Below are positions 23,002 to 30,963 of a DNA stretch of 30,963 nt, in pieces. Positions within the stretch are counted from its first letter, which is position 1, and each line of letters opens with the position of its first letter. The position numbers and the translations under genes were made by a program. The DNA is from Hirudo medicinalis (Eukaryota; Annelida; Clitellata; Hirudinida; Hirudinidae). The notes beneath the pieces are model-generated. The model made no database searches and was not told the DNA's origin. It was given only the letters and a program-made list of their open reading frames with translations. The stretch spans positions 6,870 through 37,832 of the forward strand of contig MPNW01000606.1 of the NCBI GenBank assembly GCA_011800805.1, read 5' to 3'.

Positions 23002-24105
23002 ATGCAATTATTAAGCAGTATAATAGTTCATCTAAGGCGTAAACGCCGGAGACAGCTGAAGATTGAGATTGCGGACACGTTGCTTCACATTAAGATGTTT
23101 TCATTAAAATGTGAACATCTCATTTGTTTAAAAGGGCTATGCGAAAGCTTCACAAGTCTGTTCGATCATCGAGCCGTTCTACAAAACGAAGCAAATCATT
23201 TTGTAAAGGAAATTGAGGTTAAGTTGCGATTCTTGAATTTTCCCCGAATGAATCAGTCATTCAGTCAATTTAATATTAAAAGGAAAGAATAGGACCTTCA
23301 GCTGACTCAAAGCTAAATAACATCATTAAGACTCTTAAGGAATTGGATAATTCTGTTCCAGATGTCAAGGAACTTCTCAGAGCTAAACTTGGGGAGCTCA
23401 ATGCAGCAGGTATGTTAAGTAAATAACCCCAAATTATGTTAGCCTGAAGCTACGAAGTAAACTTATTCTTGGTCAAAATACTTTTTGACCTACATAAAAG
23501 GACAACAAACGCACTTTATGTTGAGATTACAAATCCAATAACTTCACTGTTAATTTGCCTGTGCACCATGGATCCACTGCAGGTCCACTAGCCTTAAACA
23601 ATTTTTCCATAACCTAATTATCACAAATAACCTCTTCCCCCTCAAGCCATTTGACCTTATGATATTCATATGAATGAATACATACGTGAGTGAATATGTA
23701 TGTGCACATACTCATGTTACATTTGTCTCTAATATATGATACTTTGATTTCAGTGATTGATGCCTCAAATATGTGTCAAGCAATCAAAAGTGATGAAGAA
23801 CAAGTGGAGGTTAGTAATAACACTTTCAAACCAGCTCACCAAAATCTTCATAACTTGAAAGAAACCAAATCAACATTGATATCAAAGCATTTGTTCTCAA
23901 GTTTCTTGCAAGATATTCTGATAATTTTTAGGGCATCTCAACAGATTTGCAAATGCGGGAGGTAGAGCTAAGGAATGAGAGAATGAAATTGGATGACCAC
24001 CTTAACAACAAGGCAATAGAATTGGACCAACAACTGCATGAGGAACTTGAACAACTGAAGAGACAACATTTCAATAAGGAGAACTTCATCAAGACAGCCA
24101 TGTAA
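23002..24105 (+). CDS. BLOC1S5: BLOC-1 complex subunit 5 (Muted) homologue
   Basis: Four plus-strand exons: 23002-23217, 23283-23409, 23754-23809 and 23932-24105. They give 190 aa (human 187). The key match is FTSLFDHRAVLQNEANHFVK followed by EIEER, equal to the conserved LLDHRPVIQGE...FVKEFEE block of Muted. It is followed by long charged helices, including LDQQLHEELEQLKRQHF, as expected of a coiled-coil BLOC-1 subunit. BLOC-1 acts on endosomes in the biogenesis of lysosome-related organelles. Phases agree at all junctions; the acceptor of exon 2 (TTAAAAG|GAA) is weak but is the one that keeps frame. The start is uncertain: 23002 gives an Arg/Lys-rich first 31 residues, while Met32 at 23095 would give a 159-aa protein closer to the conserved part. 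The first exon could also be preceded by an unseen one. Confidence 0.84.
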
Positions 24106-24157
24106 TTTTAATATTTTGTTTAGCTTTGAAAATAACTTCACAACAACCTCTGAGTTC

Positions 24158-24163
24158 AATAAA
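24158..24163 (+). terminator. BLOC1S5: Poly(A) signal of BLOC1S5
   Basis: AATAAA lies 53 nt after the TAA stop on the coding strand. The convergent HMCES gene ends at 24436, so the two 3' ends are separated by about 0.3 kb, in which no other gene is seen. Confidence 0.6.
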
Positions 24164-24435
24164 TTTGAAAAGGATATTGTTGAGTGTGGGATAATATCTA
24201 GATGTGTCAATACTAATTTATCGATGGTAAAATGATTTTCCAATTGGAAATTTTGTCATGAAATGGCTCAGTAATTTTATAATTTATTCTCCCACTCAAG
24301 TAATCGGCGAGACCAATATCTCGTTCGATGATGCAAAAAAAAAAAAAATGTTATTACTTTCTTACGAATAGAAAACCAGTTAGAATCTGGTGCAAAGTTA
24401 AAAGGGTCTAGCTTATGTATAGCTAATAACAACAT

Positions 24436-26774
24436 TTAGGACTTTTTTGGATTCTTTGCTAAGTTTGGAGACTTTTTTTCATCATCCATTCTTCTCTTGC
24501 AACCTAGCCAGGACATCATGAAGCTACCACTTTTTGATAATTTCTCAACTTTCTTCTCAACTTTGATCATTCTGTTAATAATTAATAAGGTGGTGTAATA
24601 ATTGTTATGAAGAAATAGGTACTTTCTTGAGACTTGGTTACAAAATCTAGGTCCACTAATAAGACAATGTGAAAGTGCTTCTAATGAATTCTGGCTTACT
24701 TGTGATCTGATGGGAGAATACATTGTGGAGAATTTTGCTTGGAGTTGTTGACGACAGTTGATACAGGATGGCAGGAAAGCCCATTCGTTGGTCTAATCAA
24801 TTTCATCGCCTGAAAATCATTAACTCTATCAATCTCTTTTCACTACTTTATAAAACTACAAAATGCTTTCTAAAATCAATGACTGTTCATTATTATCATA
24901 AAATTTCATATTTTAAATTTTTGACTTGGCAAATTATTACCTGGTGAAGTGGGACATTGACAAAATTCAACCAGTCATAAACTTCTTTCTCATCATTTAA
25001 GATGGCCTTTAAAAATATATACACTTCATCACTATAATATGAAAATAAGACTCTTTTGAAAGCTCTTACTGGCATTCTATCATGAATAAATTGATAGTCT
25101 TCGTGGGCATCAACAGTTATAATGGCATAAGAGAATGTTATTTTGCCTGTCTGGAAAACCAACCCTTTATTTTATTTTGTGAACGAAATTAGACAAACAT
25201 TGTTCATGCTGTTTACTTGTTGCCTTGACATGTATGTCTTATAATAATTGGAACAAAGCGATTATTATAATCTAAATTACGGCAAATGCTCGGCTTACGA
25301 GTCTTGATTTTGAGATGTCAAACAATCCGGCCATTGTCAGCAACTTCTTTGGGAGATAAGCTTAAAGACATAAAGTGCACATTACACGACAATAAATTAT
25401 TCATCAAAATATGGCATATGCCCAAGTTTATGAACTGTTGTTGGGTCCAACGACTTTTATTAGATTAATGCATTTGATAAATTACAATATAGAGCAATGT
25501 TTGATGATAAAATGCATTCATTCTGGAGCTATGTTGGATGATGGTCAATTGGTAAAAAACTTGGATTAACAGAGCAATCCCATCATTACCTGGTTGTCCA
25601 TGGTGGAAACTTTCTACATTTGAAATTTCATCGAGTGATAAGACAGCTTTCAATGATCTTTCATCAGTTCCATCTTTGTTATTATCTTTTGTTTCTGATT
25701 TTATAGTATTAATCTCATTGTCACATCTTGTGGACTCTGCCTTCAGACACTTGTATGTGTTGCTGTTTTCAGAGAAATAAATAAAATATGGAAGCTTCTT
25801 CCCATCTTTGCTTGTCTGCCATTCATAATACCTTTGAATAGCAAATAAGCATCTATAGTTAACATTTAAAAACTCAACTCCACAAAAACCTACAGACCCA
25901 TCACACAAAATGACACATCTTTTGCCTTCCTGCAATGGCCTTTTAAAAGAGGCTTTAGAAAGCAGGCCATCACTTCTGGCATTGTTCATTTTGAGTTTCA
26001 AACTGCTTGGATCACCACCATGCCACGAAGGAATCAAGCCCCACAGCATCGGTTGGATAACGGCCTCAGTACACCTCACAGAGGTGTCCATTTTGGAGAC
26101 ATGTTGATGTTTTCCAGATATAAGGACAGGACTTTAGCATAAGATTTAAAAGAATAACTTGAAATCCCATTGAAAATTATAACAAATGACTAATAAATGG
26201 ATTATAATTACTAATTTATAGAAATTTGACTAGATTGTTCCAATCAGTGCAATAAAAAAAATAATTCGACATAATCTCATTGCTTATGTTGTGCTATAAT
26301 CTGAAACTCATTTATGAGAACTCTTGGGTATCTAGTGATAAAATGCAGCCAGCAAGTTATTACTAATGTTAAATTTTGTCTATTTCACTTTAGTGTTTAG
26401 CAGTCAATGATAATTTTGTTTTAACTACGACAACTTTAAAACCTATACAATGTCGGTGGAAGGTTGAACGACGATTCGTATCTATGCCCTCCAGGATCAT
26501 CAATCCATGCTGGAACAATATTGACCTCTTTATCATCTTTCACAACTTTTCTAGAGCACAACTGCTGTATGCATCGAGGCGAGAGTGTACTGGAAAAAAG
26601 CGATAGGTTACGAGATTTATATATAATCGCAATTTCACATACTACGATGAACAACACCTGGGACGCGGTTAAACGAATCCTTTGAATTTACAAATGCATG
26701 ACATTCCAGACAAAGAAATGTATAAAAATAATGAACAAATAGTTGAATACCGACCAAGCAGTCCTCCCACACAT
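24436..26774 (-). CDS. HMCES: HMCES, SRAP-domain abasic-site shield protein
   Basis: Nine minus-strand exons: 26755-26774, 26443-26589, 25898-26131, 25590-25831, 25299-25360, 25070-25150, 24941-25006, 24700-24809 and 24436-24571. They give 365 aa (human 354), and phases agree throughout. The protein crosslinks covalently to abasic sites in single-stranded DNA at replication forks. The first exon is only 20 nt and encodes MCGRTA plus part of Cys7. It supplies Cys2, the crosslinking residue once Met is removed. Other active-site pieces are MNNARSD (Asn105/106), YYEWQ (Glu137) and IHDRMP (His258). PMLWGLIPSW, LLTMAGLFD, YAIITVDAHED and HPVSTVVNNSKQNSP are family blocks. A variable hydrophilic insert fills about residues 155-215. 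The short C-terminal exon ends in a Lys-rich tail with MMSWLG, like the region before the PCNA-binding tail of relatives. The exon at 25299-25360 is the least certain junction. Confidence 0.95.
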
Positions 26775-27197
26775 TCCGTCAGAGAAATTAAATGCCTCAG
26801 CGCCAACAAAGCCAAGAGGCGCGTTTCTATTGTTTTAGTTTCATTTTGAAGCGCTGATATTTTCATATGCATTCTGCTTTAAATCTTTTCATACAATACA
26901 ATTGCACTGACAGTAATAGATCGAAATAATATCTCTTTAATTATAAAGAACAGATATACAAAAGAATTACTATTAGCTGAATTGATTTGTTGCCTTAATT
27001 GGATTAAAGAAAGTCACAAGTTTTGTTTCATATTTTAAATGCAATCACCAAAAATCCATTGTGAAATTCATTGAAGGGAAAGTTGTACAGACTCCTCATC
27101 ACATCGCATCTCGAAGCCAAAGGGATAAGATCGTTATATAATAGTTAGCGCCAAAAATAGTTATCGGCATTGTGTCCTAATTGGGTGTTGTGTAGAC
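26775..27197. promoter_or_regulatory. Bidirectional promoter region between HMCES and the zinc-finger gene
   Basis: The two genes start head to head with 423 bp between their ATGs. E2F-like cores are visible: GCGCCAAAA at 27148-27156 and GCGCCAA at 26800-26806. E2F control would suit a replication-linked gene such as HMCES. No TATA box is obvious near either expected start. Motif presence is seen; regulation is inferred. Confidence 0.4.
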
Positions 27198-29225
27198 ATG
27201 TCATCTAACCTGTTATGTTCGTTTCCTGGATGCAACCATTCATTTCAGAGTTATGAGCGCTTTCTTCTTCACATGAGAAGACACGTCAATTTCGACATCA
27301 GAGGTAATACGAATTTTGAAAGTGTTATGGCAAACTTCAATGGAAATCATTGCTGCACTCAATGCGATTTCGTTAATGAAAGTGATGTTCTGTTTGGAGA
27401 GCACCTGAGACAACACATTTTTGATAGTCCATACGTATGTGACTTGTGTGATTTAGGCTTTAAAACTATTCATGACATTAAGCTGCATTTCAAAAGTAAT
27501 CATCCTGGTCTTCAGTTAAAATTTAAAGTTAGTGAAAGCGAAAATGTTTTGAATCTGATCTTGGGCATCATACAACGGGACAACAACGTTTACTTTATGA
27601 TGGGTGCCGAGAACTATGCAGTATTTATGAAAGCAGACTCATCATTCTGGTTCATCATAATTTTTGCTTCTTCAGACAAGATAAAAGTAGATAAGATATG
27701 CTTCAGCAAGAATATGTCCAACATTGTTGACAGAAATGTCCTTGAAAGGTTTCCAAAAGGTTACATTGTTTCTGATAAGAATACCTGCATTCCAAATGAT
27801 CTGAGATCAAGTATCAGAAAAAAGTCATCATCTTTGCTCAATGCTCATCATGAGCATTTGCAGAATCCCAAGAGAGATATCGGCAGCTACAAATTCACTG
27901 GATCTGAATTTCTTTGCCTTTCATGTAATTTTGTAACAAAAAGCAGAAACACATTTAGTGATCATATTTGGAAGGATGTGCATGGCTCAGAATCAAGTTG
28001 TTTACATAGGAAAGTGGAAAGTTGCATTCTTGATGGAAAGCGGATCTGCGCTCTTGTCGAGTCAACATTGTATTGTTTAGTATTCCTCCTAAATGGGGAA
28101 GAGGAAAACATAGCAATCGATGATCAGAAACTAGAAGTCGAATGCTTCGACGCAGTGAAGCCTGATGATTTGAATGATTCAGACAGACGAGATAAAACAG
28201 GAAGAGATTTGATCAGTGGGAAAGGCCAGTGTCCAGTGAGTTTTAGTGTAAAAGTCAATCAGTTTGATGATCTGTCATTTTGGAAACACATTGATGAACT
28301 AGACAGCAATGAACCCACTAATCAGAAACAGTCACTTGATTCCAATTTTAATAAACATGTTGCAAAAAGTCTCGCAAGCAACAATGAAATTGAAATGGAT
28401 GCTGAAGAAACTTCAACAAGTAAAATCCATCTGCCAAAAGGAAAAATAAATCAGTTTGACCTTAAATTGCCTTATGCACTTGGAGGAAATCTTTCTGAGA
28501 GAACACAGACTGGGCAGTCTTCATTTCTATTTCTAATAGAATGTTCTTCAAAGAAAGAACATTTTGAACTTGTTCATGACACTACTCCATTTACTTTTGT
28601 CTGCAAGAGTTGCAATTATTCTTGTGTATCAAAAAGGCTCTTTGAGTTTCACAAATCCAGTTGTCTGAAGCAAAGTGACAGATCAAATTATTCTTGTCCT
28701 AGATGTCTTGGGAGCTGTGGGTCATTAAGTTCACTTTTGAAACATATCTCTTTCCATCTTGGGTCCACGTTGTTATGTCTCTACATCTGCTGCTATTGTG
28801 GAAGGTGTTTCACCGATCTTGACCATATTTGGAGTCACCTGGCCAAAAGACATTCTGGCGAGTATTCAATGAATAGCAATGCTATTAAAATCGTAAGGAA
28901 AAATATTGACTTTCTTCAAAATGTATTCAAATGCTTTGTTTGTGGATCTGGTCACTATTGGCCATCAGAATACATAAGTCACTTGAAAAATTCGCATAAG
29001 ATGTTTTCATTAGTAAGATATTTGACCAAAGAATTTCCTGAACATGATGTTGAAAATAAAATGCCAACAATAACATTTCCAAAGTATTTGCTGTCTTGTG
29101 AAGATGATGATGTCTCATTGGATAAATTGTCAAATGACCTGAGTTTCGAGACTGAAGCTGCCTTGGACTTTATTGAAGATCAGGACAATGATGTTGATTG
29201 TAGTGTGGTTCCAATGGACCACTAA
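27198..29225 (+). CDS. C2H2 zinc-finger protein of unknown identity
   Basis: Single-exon frame of 675 aa, not recognised as a named family. Fingers with irregular spacing lie in two groups. Near the N-terminus are C7-C12-H25-H29 (CSFPGCNHSFQSYERFLLHM), C53-C56-H69-H73 and C81-C84-H97-H102. A fourth lies near residue 240 (FLCLSCNFVTKSRNTFSDHI). The C-terminal group, about residues 465-620, holds FVCKSCNYSCVSKRLFEFHK (C2HC-like), YSCPRCLGSCGSLSSLLKHI, YICCYCGRCFTDLDHIWSHL and FKCFVCGSGHYWPSEYISHL. The TGEKP linkers of tandem DNA-binding arrays are absent. Between the groups are a hydrophobic segment (about 110-180) and an acidic, serine-rich linker; the tail is acidic. The protein is probably nuclear; DNA, RNA or protein binding are all possible. 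It is divergent from HMCES and may share its promoter. Confidence 0.85.
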   Translation: MSSNLLCSFPGCNHSFQSYERFLLHMRRHVNFDIRGNTNFESVMANFNGNHCCTQCDFVNESDVLFGEHLRQHIFDSPYVCDLCDLGFKTIHDIKLHFKSNHPGLQLKFKVSESENVLNLILGIIQRDNNVYFMMGAENYAVFMKADSSFWFIIIFASSDKIKVDKICFSKNMSNIVDRNVLERFPKGYIVSDKNTCIPNDLRSSIRKKSSSLLNAHHEHLQNPKRDIGSYKFTGSEFLCLSCNFVTKSRNTFSDHIWKDVHGSESSCLHRKVESCILDGKRICALVESTLYCLVFLLNGEEENIAIDDQKLEVECFDAVKPDDLNDSDRRDKTGRDLISGKGQCPVSFSVKVNQFDDLSFWKHIDELDSNEPTNQKQSLDSNFNKHVAKSLASNNEIEMDAEETSTSKIHLPKGKINQFDLKLPYALGGNLSERTQTGQSSFLFLIECSSKKEHFELVHDTTPFTFVCKSCNYSCVSKRLFEFHKSSCLKQSDRSNYSCPRCLGSCGSLSSLLKHISFHLGSTLLCLYICCYCGRCFTDLDHIWSHLAKRHSGEYSMNSNAIKIVRKNIDFLQNVFKCFVCGSGHYWPSEYISHLKNSHKMFSLVRYLTKEFPEHDVENKMPTITFPKYLLSCEDDDVSLDKLSNDLSFETEAALDFIEDQDNDVDCSVVPMDH

Positions 29226-30329
29226 CTAGATGGAAATACTTACATAAATTCAAAAGAATGATCTCAAAAAACAAGTCTTCAAGGAGGAAATTACTTTTTG
29301 AGCCTAAAGGTAAAACTAATATTAATCTAAATGATTCGTATCGTCTGGTCACTTGTGATTTGAATTATAGATCAAAAATAACAAAGTAAATTTTATCCGC
29401 AGGGATTTGGTGAAATATTTTTGCTAGCTTATTAAAGGTGAGTTGTGGATTTCACTTTATTTGGTTTTTAATTGAATAGGATTAGCTATTTATTAACACA
29501 TTTTTATTAAATATTTATCTTTGTAGCTATGTCTCAAAAATAAATGGCTATATATTTTTGCCAAATAAGTGGGATGTTTTATTTTCTATAAATATTGTCA
29601 ATATTATGTTTCAAATTAAAGACTTGTTATTGGTAATAATTGTTTATCTTCATTTAACGACTTTTTATTCTGTTTAATTTTGTTGTAGGAAAATATATCA
29701 AGCTAAGTTTGGAAGAAATTCATTTTATTGCATACATTTTTTGGTCAACATTCTCTGTGGGTATTCAACTGGCAGCCCAAGGGCTATATGTGTCCCACTA
29801 AGGGATGTCGAATGAAATATAATTACTTTTCTAACACTAAATATGTTTTTAAATTACTCATATCTTACTTACCTGTTTTCTATTACTATATGAACTATAG
29901 TTATGCTTTAAAATGAAATAATTAATTCAACTTAGCATATCTGTTTTAAGTTTCTTAGTCATGACATGATTTTCCTCTTCCACTAGAGGTGTCAATGAAT
30001 GCTAAGGTTTCAATTAAAATTGGAAACAACACACATTTTTACATTTTTTTGTTCTTTTAAATCAGTTTATATATTTTTTTTTGCTACTATGGTTTGAGAA
30101 TCAAAAAAGACTAGCTGAAGCATGGGCAGGTGGTGATAAAAAGAATGAGAAATAATTGTATGTACATAACGATATATGCACGATAATTTCTAGGGTTCAT
30201 GATACAAAAATTTCAAACATTCTGTAGAAAATCTAAAAGTGCCATAAATTAATCAAGTTAAATTAGTTTCAAAATTTCCAAGCACCATTCTTGCTAGCCA
30301 ATATAAAAAAAAACCACAATTGACAATTC
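29226..30329. other. 3' flank of the zinc-finger gene and intergenic DNA
   Basis: AT-rich. A poly(A) signal AATAAA lies at 29539-29544 on the plus strand, about 315 nt after the zinc-finger stop. The only longer frame (29728-29916) has no recognisable domain and no support as a gene. The remainder up to the convergent methyltransferase stop shows nothing I can assign. Confidence 0.6.
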
Positions 30330-30963
30330 CTAGATGAATCTTCCAATTGTAAATCCACGAATTTTGTCAGTCTTCCTCACACAGCTCATAAGTTCTTTAA
30401 CCATTTTTTCGTCTTTAGCCCTCTGCCATGCCTTGCCGACCTGATTGTCATAGAAATTGTCCCTGGTTGGGAAGTCATCCAGAACGATGATGTTGTTGCC
30501 TTCTGAAAGACGTCTAAAATTCTTCAGGTCTGAATAGGCTATTTCGTAAGTGTGGCTTCCATCGACGAAGAACATGTTGCACTTGTAGGAAGGATTTTCA
30601 CTGATAAATGTGGGAAGAGCCTTGGTCGAATCACCAATGACATATCTAAACCTGCTCGGGTAGGTCTTTTCCAGGTATTTCATCAGAGGTGGGGTATAAG
30701 CATGGTGACCAATATCAAAGGAGAGAACCTTGTTATCCTTCTTGGCAGTGAGAAAGGCAAAGCTACTATGGCCATAGTTAAATCCTGTTTCGCAGATGCT
30801 ATTCACAAAGGGTTTCAAGGCGAGATAATGAATTGTTTTGTACTGAGCTGGAAACATGGCAGAGTGCCCATCAGCACTGAATTTGTTTACTCTCTTTATT
30901 TCCCCATCAAACAGTGGCAGATCATGGTAGTAATGATCACTGAAGTTAAAGGAATCAACTTCA
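30330..30963 (-). CDS. Class I SAM-dependent methyltransferase (Methyltransf_24-like), 3' part
   Basis: The minus-strand frame is open from the window edge to a TAG at 30332-30330, giving 210 visible residues; the 5' part lies outside. The Rossmann motif I is ICETGFNYGHSS. It is followed by VLSFDIGHHAY (acidic residue that should contact the SAM ribose), YVIGDSTKALP, then MFFVDGSHTYEIAYSDL and NIIVLDDFP. The order fits small Methyltransf_24-type enzymes found as lineage-specific families in many invertebrates. The substrate is unknown. The ATG at 30857 is internal, because similar coding sequence (with DHYYHDLPLFDGE) continues upstream of it. The visible part probably lacks only an N-terminal extension, perhaps a signal anchor. 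No frameshift is seen. Confidence 0.85.
   Translation of the reverse strand, partial: EVDSFNFSDHYYHDLPLFDGEIKRVNKFSADGHSAMFPAQYKTIHYLALKPFVNSICETGFNYGHSSFAFLTAKKDNKVLSFDIGHHAYTPPLMKYLEKTYPSRFRYVIGDSTKALPTFISENPSYKCNMFFVDGSHTYEIAYSDLKNFRRLSEGNNIIVLDDFPTRDNFYDNQVGKAWQRAKDEKMVKELMSCVRKTDKIRGFTIGRFI

Noticed and set aside
23690..23965. Continuous 91-codon plus-strand frame
   Set aside because: Its right part runs through an intron of BLOC1S5. Splicing at GAG|GTTAGT and TTTTTAG keeps the coiled-coil frame.
1..30963. CRISPR array, operon or bacterial mobile element
   Set aside because: The tandem repeats are microsatellites or coding repeats without spacers, and the genes are spliced animal genes.

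Overview
The window is AT-rich animal nuclear DNA. Its genes are split by GT-AG introns, mostly 60-170 bp long, and it carries long trinucleotide microsatellites. All recognisable products are metazoan: an Otp paired-class homeobox protein, eEF2, PARP16, HMCES, the BLOC-1 subunit Muted/BLOC1S5 and an SSUH2 homologue. An invertebrate is most likely; I could not fix the phylum from sequence alone.

Left part (1-7.7 kb) is gene-poor. It holds AAT/ATT and AGT microsatellites and one ambiguous base. On the minus strand there is a probable last exon encoding a Pro/Gln-rich 20-residue repeat, and two adjacent exons of an SSUH2-like gene whose other exons are not visible. The rest is unassigned, with some less AT-rich islands that could be regulatory DNA of the homeobox gene.

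Centre (7.7-15.4 kb) is the orthopedia (otp) gene on the plus strand: two coding exons separated by a 6.1-kb intron at the classic homeodomain codon 46/47 position. A TATA box lies upstream and poly(A) signals downstream.

Right part (15.6-31 kb) is gene-dense. On the minus strand come PARP16 (6 exons, 315 aa) and eEF2 (7 exons, 842 aa, first exon carrying only the ATG). Next is BLOC1S5 on plus (4 exons, about 190 aa), convergent with HMCES on minus (9 exons, 365 aa). HMCES is divergent from an unrecognised single-exon C2H2 zinc-finger gene on plus (675 aa). The window ends in the 3' part of a class I methyltransferase on minus. Apart from eEF2, whose exons are large, most genes are broken into short exons; every assigned junction was checked for phase continuity.

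The right-hand genes are mostly housekeeping (translation, ER stress ADP-ribosylation, endosomal trafficking, abasic-site protection) and do not form one pathway. I found no convincing new multigene system. The most open items are the Pro/Gln-rich repeat protein, the incomplete SSUH2 locus, the orphan zinc-finger protein and the possible regulatory islands around otp.
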